NCBI RefSeq assembly: GCF_002849655.1
Contig: NZ_PDNW01000011.1
Location: forward strand, 62,001 to 126,000
Length of the DNA: 64,000 nt
Source: Pollutimonas subterranea
GTDB taxonomy: Bacteria > Pseudomonadota > Gammaproteobacteria > Burkholderiales > Burkholderiaceae_B
Direction: 5' to 3'
Shown here: positions 55,601-63,692 of the stretch, in pieces
How the letters are laid out: the number at the start of each line of letters is the position of its first letter
How positions within the stretch are numbered: the first letter of the stretch is position 1
Position numbers and translations under genes: made by a program
Notes under the pieces: model-generated
Told to the model about the DNA's origin: nothing
What the model saw: only the letters and a program-made list of their open reading frames with translations
Database searches by the model: none

Positions 55601-56788
55601 ATGGATTTTGAATTACCCGAAAGCACGCGCATGGTGCGCGAGACGGTTGCGCGTTTTGTCAGCAATGAATTAATACCGCATGAACAGTTGATTATTCGTC
55701 GTGAGGCGGAACGCGGCTTTAAGGACGACCCGCTGATTCCCGCCGAGCTCGATGCAGAACTGCAAAAGAAAGCGCGCGATATTGGTTTATGGGGTATCGA
55801 TGTGCCGGAGGAGTTTGGCGGCCAGGACTTTGGCATGCTTGCCAAGTGTGTCGTTATTGAAGAGCTCAAGCACAGTATTGTGCCGTTCATTCTTCCTCCT
55901 GAAAGTCCAAATTTGTTTATGCTTAAAGAGCTTTGCAAGGGCGACCAGGTTGATCGCTACCTGCTGCCCTATTCACGCGGTGAAAAGAAAAGCTGCTTGG
56001 CGCTGACTGAGCCTGGAGCCGGATCTGATGCGGCGGCGATCAAAATGAAAGCGGAGCGTAAAAATGGGAAGTGGGTACTGAACGGCTCGAAAATCTGGAT
56101 CAGTAATGCGCGCCGTGCCGATTTCATGATCGTGATGGCCGTTACAGATCCGAGTAAAGGATCTCGCGAAGGGATCACAGCTTTCCTGGTTGATAAGGGA
56201 ACGCCGGGCCTGAGCGTACCCACCTCCTATCCCATGATCGGCGAATATCATCCCTATGAGGTGTTCTTCGACAACGTTGAGCTGGATGACAATCAAGTCC
56301 TCGGCGAAGTGGGCAATGGCTTTGCACCGATGTCGCAGCGTTTGGGTGTGCGCCGCCTTGAAATAGGGGCTCGTTGTCTCGGTCTGGCCACTCGCTGTAT
56401 TGAAATGATGATTGAACAGGCAAATTCCCGGTCTACTTTCGGCTCCTTGCTGGCCGACAGGCAGACCATACAGTGGTGGATCGCCGACAGCTATCAGGAA
56501 CTTGAAATGGTTCGCATGCTGGTTTATCGCTTGGCGTGGAAGCTGGATAGCGGTATCACAGATGTGCGCCGTGACGGTTCCATGGTCAAGGTGCAGGCCA
56601 CAGAAATGATCGGTCGTGTGGTCGATCGCGCGATTCAACTTTTCGGTGGCATGGGCGTTTCCAAAGAGCTGCCACTGGAATACATCTCTCGTATGGTTCG
56701 GGTGCTGCGTATTGTTGAGGGCCCCAGCGAAGTGCATCGCTGGGTAATCGCCCGCGACTTGCTCCGTAACGGAATGCCGCAGCCCTGA
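55601..56788 (+). CDS. Acyl-CoA dehydrogenase
   Basis: 395 residues, FAD-dependent. ALTEPGAGSDAAAIKMKAER and WVLNGSKIWISNA are the substrate/FAD signatures. The C-terminal QLFGGMGVSKELPLEYISRM and RIVEGPSEVHRWVIARDLL hold the flavin contacts; the Glu of EGPSE is the likely catalytic base. It would oxidise the CoA ester before or after the crotonase step. It begins 74 bases after the crotonase stop. Confidence 0.93.
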   Translation: MDFELPESTRMVRETVARFVSNELIPHEQLIIRREAERGFKDDPLIPAELDAELQKKARDIGLWGIDVPEEFGGQDFGMLAKCVVIEELKHSIVPFILPPESPNLFMLKELCKGDQVDRYLLPYSRGEKKSCLALTEPGAGSDAAAIKMKAERKNGKWVLNGSKIWISNARRADFMIVMAVTDPSKGSREGITAFLVDKGTPGLSVPTSYPMIGEYHPYEVFFDNVELDDNQVLGEVGNGFAPMSQRLGVRRLEIGARCLGLATRCIEMMIEQANSRSTFGSLLADRQTIQWWIADSYQELEMVRMLVYRLAWKLDSGITDVRRDGSMVKVQATEMIGRVVDRAIQLFGGMGVSKELPLEYISRMVRVLRIVEGPSEVHRWVIARDLLRNGMPQP

Positions 56789-56831
56789 TTTGCCGACGGC
56801 TTCAACGCTAACAGGAAAAGAGGGAGAAAGG

Positions 56832-58040
56832 ATGGATCGATTTACGTCAGTAGCTTATCCCGTTCGTGTCCATGCGGGCAAGGACGCATTGAACCTGCTC
56901 CCGGCGGAACTGGACCGCGTTGAGGCATGTCGCGCTTTTGTGATTTGCGGCCGAAGCGTGGCTGAAAAAACCGATCTGATTGATCGCATCCGCGCACTAT
57001 TGGGTCATCGCTTCGCCGGCCTCTATTCCAGAATAGGGAAAGACGCACCGCTGAGTGATGTCCAGGAGGCCGTCGAGGCAGCTCGGGATTGCCAAGCCGA
57101 TATTCTGATCGCCGTGGGGGCGGGAAGCGTCATAAAGGCAACTCGTGTCGTCGCGATTTTGCTTGCCGAATCCGACGCGGTCGACCGGCTGGTTACCCAT
57201 TACCCCGCGGAGGGAAGTGCCGTCAGCCCGCGTCTGCATGCCCCCAAGCTGCCAATAGTCAATATCCTGACTGCTGGAACGTCAGCGCAGAACCGGGCAG
57301 GTTCCGCCTTGAAAAATCAGCACGGATCATACCGGCTCGAGTTCTTTGATCCCAAAACACGTCCACTGTCCGTTTTCTGGGACGCGGATGCCTTGTTGAC
57401 GGCACCGCCGTCGCTGGCCTTGTCCACGGGTGTAGCCGTTTACTGGCGGGCACTGATGAATATGGGAGCCGTCGAACACGCCAATCCATTGGTGCAGGGC
57501 AGTCGAAAACAGGCCTTTTTCCTGGCGCGCAGGGCAATTGACTCGCTGACTGATACTGCCGACTCTCAAGCTCGAATCGATATATGTGCGGCGGCCCTTT
57601 TACAGAATCGCGATGAAGATGACGGCGGACGACCTTTTGACGTCCATTGGATCGCAAAAGTCGTATACGCCCTGGCGGCGGCCACATTCAATCTGGTTGA
57701 AGACGTTGATCAGGGATCGGCGAGCGCCATACTTACTGGACCCACGGTGCGTCGCTTCGGACATATGTGTCCCCAGGCCATAGCCGAAATGGGCAAGGCC
57801 CTTCATGTCTGGCCAGAAGATCGGGGTGATCAGTCTGGCGCTCCGCAGGTGGTCGGCGAGGCGGTTGATCGCGAGTTTGGCGGCATGGGCATTCCAGGCC
57901 GTTTACGCGACCTGGGCGTTCGAAATGAGCAGATCGCAGAAATTGTCACGCTCTCGCTTCGAAACTTCAATGCGGATCGGGAGCGTCGTTTGGCAAATCA
58001 CCGTGATTTGCTCAGCGCCGTTATGCATGACGCTTGGTAA
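56832..58040 (+). CDS. Iron-alcohol-dehydrogenase-fold protein lacking metal ligands
   Basis: 402 residues from ATG 56832, with AGAAAGG just upstream. Group III (iron-dependent) ADH/maleylacetate reductase fold: AVGAGSVIKATRVVAILLA is the dinucleotide loop (GGGSxxDxAK type) and ILTAGTSAQNR replaces TAGTGSEVT. By eye alignment to FucO, the four metal ligands Asp, His, His, His correspond to Ala, Arg, Tyr and Gln (GVAVYWRAL; VVYALAAA; VDQGSASAIL). It may be a metal-free reductase, as proposed for some maleylacetate reductases, or a new activity. Confidence 0.8.
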   Translation: MDRFTSVAYPVRVHAGKDALNLLPAELDRVEACRAFVICGRSVAEKTDLIDRIRALLGHRFAGLYSRIGKDAPLSDVQEAVEAARDCQADILIAVGAGSVIKATRVVAILLAESDAVDRLVTHYPAEGSAVSPRLHAPKLPIVNILTAGTSAQNRAGSALKNQHGSYRLEFFDPKTRPLSVFWDADALLTAPPSLALSTGVAVYWRALMNMGAVEHANPLVQGSRKQAFFLARRAIDSLTDTADSQARIDICAAALLQNRDEDDGGRPFDVHWIAKVVYALAAATFNLVEDVDQGSASAILTGPTVRRFGHMCPQAIAEMGKALHVWPEDRGDQSGAPQVVGEAVDREFGGMGIPGRLRDLGVRNEQIAEIVTLSLRNFNADRERRLANHRDLLSAVMHDAW

Positions 58041-58107
58041 CGATGAGCGACGTACTGAGCGTCGGCATCAGGCCTGCGGCGTCGGCTGTTGAACAGTAGG
58101 AGTGCAT

Positions 58108-59268
58108 ATGTCAAAACCGGCAGCATTGGATTTCGTGTTGATGCGCGGAGGAACCAGTAAAGGCGTTTTCCTGCGCGCTGACGAAGTGCCGCAGGACCGC
58201 CAGCAATTGACGAATTGTCTGCTGGATATTTTTGGATCCCCGGATGCGCGCCAAATCGATGGCTTGGGCGGTGCTGAAAAACTGACCAGCAAAGCCGCCA
58301 TCATCGGACGGCCGATTTTGCCGGACACCGATGTGACCTATCTGTTTGCCCAGGTCGGTATCCAGGCAGCCGAAGTAGACTTCAATCTCAACTGCGGCAA
58401 TTTGACTGCGGCCGTCGGAATGTATGCAATCCAGCAGGGGTATGTGCACGCCCGGGACGGCGTCACCCGAGTTCGGATCCATAATCTCAATACCGACAAG
58501 ATCCTGTTTGCGGATGTGCCGGTGCGCGACGGCGAACCATTGGTGGAAGGGAACTTGGCCATCGGGGGTGTGCCAGGAACAGGGGCGCCTATTGCACTGG
58601 ATTTCAGTCGCGCCGCGGGGGCGATTACCGGCCAGCTTTTGCCCCTGGGATCGCCGACAGTCCTATTGAACGTGCCTGGGTACGGCCAAATCGAGGTCTC
58701 GGTGGTCGATTGCGCCAATCTGGTCGTATTTGTGTCTGCTGATACGCTCGATATGGAAGGTATCGAAACGCCTGCGCAGATTGACGGCAATGCTGCCCTT
58801 GTCGCCAAGGTGGACGCCATTCGCCGCACAGTCGCACACAGCGTCGGGTTGGGCGACTACTGGAATTCACGTAGGGTGCCGTCCACACCAATGTGTGTGA
58901 TCGTGCAAAGGCCGCTTACTTATCAGTCATATACGACCGGCGAAGTCATCAAGGACGTATCGGTCGACTTGCTGTGCCGCCAATACTCGACGGGGGCCAC
59001 CAGCAAGGCGATGGCGGCAACCGTGACATCATGCACTGGCGTGGCCTGCCGCATCCCGGGTACGGTCGCTGCCCGCTATCTTGCTGCGACGGTCGCTGCG
59101 GACATGCCGATTCGTATCGGTCATCCTAGCGGAATCATTCATGTTGAGTCGGCGGTCGGTGCCAATGCATCCGCTGCGTACAGCGTCACTACTGCCACGA
59201 TATGGCGTACCGCTCGCCGAATAGCAGAGGGGCGGGTTTTTATGAAGAAAGGAGCCGACCATTTATGA
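58108..59268 (+). CDS. PrpF-family isomerase
   Basis: 386 residues from ATG 58108, with AGGAG five bases upstream. Diaminopimelate-epimerase-like two-domain fold of the PrpF/OMA-tautomerase family: LMRGGTSKGVFLRADEVP, GLGGAEKLTSKAAII, NLNCGNLTAAVGMYAI and HPSGIIHVES. PrpF moves the double bond of 2-methylaconitate; GalD does so for oxalomesaconate. Here it should isomerise an unsaturated di- or tricarboxylate. The stop overlaps the PrpD-family gene (ATGA). Confidence 0.9.
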   Translation: MSKPAALDFVLMRGGTSKGVFLRADEVPQDRQQLTNCLLDIFGSPDARQIDGLGGAEKLTSKAAIIGRPILPDTDVTYLFAQVGIQAAEVDFNLNCGNLTAAVGMYAIQQGYVHARDGVTRVRIHNLNTDKILFADVPVRDGEPLVEGNLAIGGVPGTGAPIALDFSRAAGAITGQLLPLGSPTVLLNVPGYGQIEVSVVDCANLVVFVSADTLDMEGIETPAQIDGNAALVAKVDAIRRTVAHSVGLGDYWNSRRVPSTPMCVIVQRPLTYQSYTTGEVIKDVSVDLLCRQYSTGATSKAMAATVTSCTGVACRIPGTVAARYLAATVAADMPIRIGHPSGIIHVESAVGANASAAYSVTTATIWRTARRIAEGRVFMKKGADHL

Positions 59269-60650
59269 GCACTTGTCACAGCGATGAGCAGGCGATGAGG
59301 TCGATCAGTTACCGGATCGCCGATTTCCTTCTTGGATTTGATGAACGGGCGCTTGCCGCGGCCCATTTCAACCAGACCGCCAGGGCCGTTATCGACACTG
59401 TATCGGTTGCATATGCGGGCCGCCGCGAGCCAGCCGCGATCACCATGCTGGACTATCTTGGTGGGCGTCGTGCCGTGCACGAAACGGTTGCATGGGGAAC
59501 GCGAGAAAGATTGCCCCTCGAAGAGGCCGCCCTGTACAACGGAACGGCCGGCCATGTCCTGGATTTTGACGACGTGACATCGCCAATGCGTGGTCATCCA
59601 AGCATTGCCTTGTTGCCGGCGCTGCTTGCTTTGTCCGACGCTTACGATAAAACTGGGGCTCAACTGACGGCTGCCTTTGTTGCCGGATTCGAGGTGATGA
59701 TCAAACTGGCCAAATCCATGGTTGGCGATCATTACGCAAAGGGATGGCATTCAACAGCGTCGGTTGGAACATTGGGTGCGACGGCAGCGTGCGCACATTT
59801 GTTGAACTTGGATCGCAAGCAGATCGCCAACGCATTGGGCCTTGCTGTTGCGCAATCAGGTGGTACACGGGCTAATTTTGGCACCATGGCAAAGTCGTTT
59901 CAGGCGGGCAATTGCGGCGCGGCGGCCGTGCGTTCGGTGCTGCTTGCTCAAAAAGGCTTCGACAGTTCCCCGATGGCGGTCAACGGTTCCTATGGTTACA
60001 TGAGCCTCTATGCGAACGGCGAGGACCTGCATGCCCAAATGGATACCCTTGGTTCCGGCTCTCTCGAAATTATCGATAGCGGTCTTGAAATCAAGAAGTA
60101 TCCATTGTGCTACGCCACACATCGCACCATCGATGGTGTTCTGGATCTCAAGTCCGAACATGGTCTCGCTCTTGAGCAGATCGATCACGTCGATGTGACG
60201 TGCAACCACCGCGCGATGGTGCCTTTGATACACCCACGTCCGCAAACGGGGCTTGAAGCGAAGTTCAGTATGCATTATGCCGTCGCGGCGGCGATCCATG
60301 ATGGCTACGTAAAGTTGGTCAGCTTTACTGATGAGGCGGTACGGCGTCCGTCCATACAGCAGTTCTTCGAAAAGGTTCATGCCAGGGAAGATAACGGGGC
60401 CGCCAGCCCTCGGTGGAATCGGATTATGATTTCGACAAAATCGGGCCAAACGCTGGAAAAAATGGTGACACAGCTACGTGGCGGACCTGATTCGCCTTTG
60501 ACCGAATCCGAGCTGCTGGAAAAGGCTGCCGACTGTTTCGTTCACGGCGGCTGCCAGGCATCGCCGGAAACATTTTTCGATACAGCGTTTGCGATGCAGC
60601 GCATTCGGGTCCGCGACATATTGTCAGCATGTCCAGCGGCATCTTGTTGA
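59265..60650 (+). CDS. MmgE/PrpD-family protein
   Basis: 461 residues from ATG 59265, which overlaps the PrpF stop. Helical domain with LYNGTAGHVLDFDDVTSPMRGHPS, where the acid/His residues of the active site lie, then GTMAKSFQAGNCGAAAVRS and KKYPLCYATHRTIDG. The family includes 2-methylcitrate dehydratase, cis-aconitate decarboxylase and iminodisuccinate epimerase. Co-translation with a PrpF homologue suggests handling of a substituted tricarballylate, aconitate or succinate. No prpB or prpC is present. Confidence 0.9.
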   Translation: MSTCHSDEQAMRSISYRIADFLLGFDERALAAAHFNQTARAVIDTVSVAYAGRREPAAITMLDYLGGRRAVHETVAWGTRERLPLEEAALYNGTAGHVLDFDDVTSPMRGHPSIALLPALLALSDAYDKTGAQLTAAFVAGFEVMIKLAKSMVGDHYAKGWHSTASVGTLGATAACAHLLNLDRKQIANALGLAVAQSGGTRANFGTMAKSFQAGNCGAAAVRSVLLAQKGFDSSPMAVNGSYGYMSLYANGEDLHAQMDTLGSGSLEIIDSGLEIKKYPLCYATHRTIDGVLDLKSEHGLALEQIDHVDVTCNHRAMVPLIHPRPQTGLEAKFSMHYAVAAAIHDGYVKLVSFTDEAVRRPSIQQFFEKVHAREDNGAASPRWNRIMISTKSGQTLEKMVTQLRGGPDSPLTESELLEKAADCFVHGGCQASPETFFDTAFAMQRIRVRDILSACPAASC

Positions 60651-60687
60651 TTGGCGTATGAGTCCTCATCCGCGCTCAAGGATCGAT

Positions 60688-61641
60688 ATGAAACGCATTA
60701 AAGTTGTAGTGGGTTTTCGACTTGAACCGACCTACGTGGAAAGCCTGCAACAGGCCTTTCCCGATGTGACGTTTGCTTTTTCCAGAAGCAGGGCGGATGT
60801 GATGGCCATGCTTGATGATGCAGAGGTCTTCTTCGGGTGGCCGACCGACATGATTATTCAGGCTGGTACGTCGCTGCTCTGGATGCATCTGCTAGGAGCC
60901 GGTGCCGACGGCTTTGATGCCGGGCCCGTGCGACAGCGTGGCATTGTGGTGACCAACAGCAGGGGTGTTGCCGCTCCCAACATTGCCGAACATGTGTTGG
61001 CGCTGATGTTCGGCTTTGCACGTGCGCTACCTGTGTTGGCACGTGCCCAGCGCAATCAGGTCTGGACCAAAAGTCAGGAGTTACGGCTGTTTGAGTTGCG
61101 GGGCCAGACCCTGGGCATTGTCGGGCTAGGCGCCATCGGACAAGCGCTAGCTGAGAAAGGGGTTGCCTTGGGCATGCGGGTGATGGGTGTGCGGCGCAAT
61201 CCAAGTCCTGTCCCGGGAGTGGATATCGTATATGGCAGTGATGAGCTTTCTACACTTGCTGCCCAGGTCGATCATCTTGTTGCCTGTCTTCCTGGTACGG
61301 AGGCCTCCGAAGCATTGATCGGTGAGCCGGTGTTTTCAGTAATGAAGACCGGCAGCTATTTTTATAATGTCGGGCGCGGCAGCACGGTGTCGACCGACGC
61401 CTTATTGCATGCACTGGATCATGGCCCCTTGGCTGGAGCCGGCCTGGACGTGGTTGATCAGGAACCTTTGCCTTCGAATCACCCTTTATGGACCCACCCC
61501 AATGTGGTATTGACCAGCCACACAGCCGGTAATACAGAACAATACTGGAAGCGGGGCATTGTGCTGTTCGAAGAAAACCTGAGGCGCTATATGCAAGCTG
61601 ATGCATTGGTGAATCAAGTCGATCTTTCAAAGGGCTATTAG
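60688..61641 (+). CDS. D-2-hydroxyacid dehydrogenase
   Basis: 317 residues from ATG 60688, AAGG upstream. NAD-binding LGIVGLGAIGQALAEKGVALG, with the active-site Arg in NVGRGSTV, Glu in DVVDQEPLP and His in LTSHTAGNT. It interconverts a 2-oxo acid and a D-2-hydroxy acid; the substrate is not known. It starts 37 bases after the PrpD-family stop and ends the colinear run before a 306-base gap. Confidence 0.92.
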   Translation: MKRIKVVVGFRLEPTYVESLQQAFPDVTFAFSRSRADVMAMLDDAEVFFGWPTDMIIQAGTSLLWMHLLGAGADGFDAGPVRQRGIVVTNSRGVAAPNIAEHVLALMFGFARALPVLARAQRNQVWTKSQELRLFELRGQTLGIVGLGAIGQALAEKGVALGMRVMGVRRNPSPVPGVDIVYGSDELSTLAAQVDHLVACLPGTEASEALIGEPVFSVMKTGSYFYNVGRGSTVSTDALLHALDHGPLAGAGLDVVDQEPLPSNHPLWTHPNVVLTSHTAGNTEQYWKRGIVLFEENLRRYMQADALVNQVDLSKGY

Positions 61642-61721
61642 CGGCATTTGCTGATCGCTCTTCCTTGCTAACGGGATCAATACATTCGTACGGCTACCAC
61701 TATTTCTGGCTATCGGTTTTG

Positions 61722-61739
61722 CCATATCTCATTATATGG
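61722..61739. promoter_or_regulatory. Inverted-repeat operator candidate before the thiolase-like gene
   Basis: CCATAT-CTCATT-ATATGG is a perfect 6-6-6 inverted repeat. It lies in the 306-base gap 61642-61947, which has no gene. ATATGGAC recurs (inverted) before the CoA-transferase operon. A second inverted repeat, ACACCG-TTTATG-CGGTGT (61911-61928), lies closer to the next start. The rest of the gap is AT-rich and likely holds a second promoter of the island. Confidence 0.5.
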
Positions 61740-61947
61740 ACTAGTTGTCTATTGTTTATGGGACATTGCTGTAGTTATGTCAGCTAAAATCATAATGCTA
61801 TGAGTTCATTGGTTCATATATTGAACTATCAGCTTACGAAGCAAAGTTATTAAGCGCTCGCGCGCGTCCTTTGGCATTGAGCTGCAGGGACGCATTATCG
61901 AAGAGCTCGCACACCGTTTATGCGGTGTAAACCTATCGACGGGGAAT

Positions 61948-63138
61948 GTGGCAGTGGAAAATAGATCAGAAAAGGTCGATACCAGCACATCGAATATTTC
62001 GGCCGTGGTCGGCATCGGTCATACGGATTGGGTCGAAGATTACAAAAGGGTGCGTAACGGCGAAAAGCCTTACGACTCATACGGCTATGCAACGTTGGCA
62101 TTTAATCGTGCATTGCAAGACGCTGGTATTTCACGTGACGAAGTTGACGGCTTGATTGTCGGTCCGACGACCGCCTACGAGCGGATGGGAGAGATTCTTA
62201 ACATTGATCCCAGGTGGGGTGGGCAGGCAGACGCCGTGCAATCGGTATTCCAGGCTGTTTTGGCCATCAAGTCCGGAATGGCAGAGGTCGTGGCCCTCGT
62301 ATATGGAAACGATCAACGTTCAGCTGCCGTCCAATACGGCGGGCCGGAGGCTATGGGGGGTGGTTCGTTCTTGTCATACGTCTATCACAGCCCGTGGGGA
62401 TTGACGTCGCAAGGTGCGCTCTATGCCTTGATGTTTCAGCGCTATAAAGAATTATGTGGTGTGACAGACAGGGATCTGGGACAGGTTGCCGTTGGGCAGC
62501 GTCAATGGGCAAACCTGAATCCGAATGCCCTGATGCAAAACAAGTCCTTGACGATCGACGAATACCTTGCGAGCAACTACATCGCCGCGCCGCTACGCAT
62601 GAATGACTACTGTCTGATTAATGACGGTGGTGTCGCGCTTATTATCATGTCGGCAGAACGCGCAAAGCGTTGTAAACAGCAGCCGGTCTATATCAACGGT
62701 TTGGGGCGTTCCGATCTTAATCATCATGCCACCAGTCTTGGGCCGAGGTTGATCGATTTTTATCGACCGGCGCAATTGAACGCGGCCGAACAAGTGTATG
62801 CAGCTGCCGGCGTCGGACCCAAGGATATCAATGCACTGCTCGTATATGACAGCTTCAGCCCGCATATATTCTTCGTACTCGAGGGCTTTGGATATTGTGG
62901 GCAGGGCGCTGCGGCAGAGTTCATTGCCGAGAAAGGAATTGGCGTGGGCGGCGGACTTCCGATCAATACGCACGGTGGGCACTTGTCTGAATCCTACATG
63001 CAGGGGTGGAGCCATCAGATAGAGGCGGTGCGTCAATTGCGCGGCGGCCTGGGCGCCAGGCAAGTGGCAAATTGCCGACATGTGCAATATGTGTCGGATG
63101 TCGCCGGCAAGGCCATGTCCATAATTTATGGTGTTTAA
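61948..63138 (+). CDS. Thiolase-like protein without nucleophilic cysteine (Ltp/SCP2 type)
   Basis: 396 residues from GTG 61948; GTG 61954 has better spacing to GGGGA (61941-61945). Thiolase fold: VVGIGHTDW, the domain interface with DAVQSVFQAVLAIKSG where thiolases carry their Cys but this has none, LINDGGVALIIMSAERA, YDSFSPHIFFVLEGFGYCGQG and LPINTHGGHLSESYMQG. With the DUF35 partner next to it, it resembles Ltp2-ChsH2-type retro-aldolases or BbsAB thiolase, so carbon-carbon cleavage of a CoA ester is likely. Confidence 0.87.
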   Translation: MAVENRSEKVDTSTSNISAVVGIGHTDWVEDYKRVRNGEKPYDSYGYATLAFNRALQDAGISRDEVDGLIVGPTTAYERMGEILNIDPRWGGQADAVQSVFQAVLAIKSGMAEVVALVYGNDQRSAAVQYGGPEAMGGGSFLSYVYHSPWGLTSQGALYALMFQRYKELCGVTDRDLGQVAVGQRQWANLNPNALMQNKSLTIDEYLASNYIAAPLRMNDYCLINDGGVALIIMSAERAKRCKQQPVYINGLGRSDLNHHATSLGPRLIDFYRPAQLNAAEQVYAAAGVGPKDINALLVYDSFSPHIFFVLEGFGYCGQGAAAEFIAEKGIGVGGGLPINTHGGHLSESYMQGWSHQIEAVRQLRGGLGARQVANCRHVQYVSDVAGKAMSIIYGV

Positions 63139-63152
63139 GGGGAATCAGCATT

Positions 63153-63545
63153 ATGAGCAAGTCGCCGCGTTATTACTCCATGTATGACAAACCCATGTGG
63201 GACAGCATCGCCGAAGGCCGGATGAAACTCCAGCGTTGTCCGGAATCGGGTGTTTTTCGCTATCCGCCGGGGCCGGCATGCCCGGTATCGCTGAGCATGG
63301 AGTACGAGTGGGCGCCTATTTCAGGTCGCGCAAAAATCATTTCGTGGACTGTGTTTCATCGTCAGTATCTGCCCGCCTATCCCGCGCCGCATCTGGTTGT
63401 GGCTGTTCAGCTTGAAGAAGGGCCGATCATGGTCAGTTACATGGATCATGAAAACGTGGACAAGGTCGCACTCGATGCACCGGTGAATATGGTGTATACC
63501 GATCATCCGGACGGCTATCGAGTAAACAAATTTGTGCTTGCATAA
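63153..63545 (+). CDS. DUF35 OB-fold/zinc-ribbon partner protein
   Basis: 130 residues from ATG 63153, GGGGA upstream. N-terminal rubredoxin-like ribbon MKLQRCPESGVFRYPPGPAC-P, where each CxxC is reduced to C-x2-S, then the OB fold with AKIISWTVFHRQYLPAY and PHLVVAVQLEEGPIMVSY. DUF35 proteins pair with thiolase-fold enzymes, as here (14 bases between genes). The incomplete cysteine set suggests weak or no zinc binding. Confidence 0.88.
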   Translation: MSKSPRYYSMYDKPMWDSIAEGRMKLQRCPESGVFRYPPGPACPVSLSMEYEWAPISGRAKIISWTVFHRQYLPAYPAPHLVVAVQLEEGPIMVSYMDHENVDKVALDAPVNMVYTDHPDGYRVNKFVLA

Positions 63546-63561
63546 TTCCCGCATATTAGGA

Positions 63562-63692
63562 ATATGCCCGGCGTATTCTGCGCAGGCGAGATGCTGGATT
63601 GGGAGGCCCCGACCGGCGGCTATTTATTGACGGCTTGCTTTGCGAGCGGCCGAATGGCGGGGCGGGGCGTGTTGCGGTGGTTGGGGCTGTAG
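63562..63692 (+). pseudogene. Right copy of the flavoprotein gene 3' end
   Basis: A 43-codon fragment of the HI0933-type flavoprotein reading frame, ending in TAG at 63690-63692. Bases 63562-63685 match 49889-50012 with four silent differences; the final residues are WLGL rather than WLAD. The frame is intact but there is no gene upstream, only the end of the island (DUF35 stop at 63545). It marks the right border of the inserted region. Confidence 0.93.

Noticed and set aside
61806-62101. Minus-strand short frames before the thiolase-like gene
   Set aside because: They overlap the 5' end of that gene and show no conserved features.
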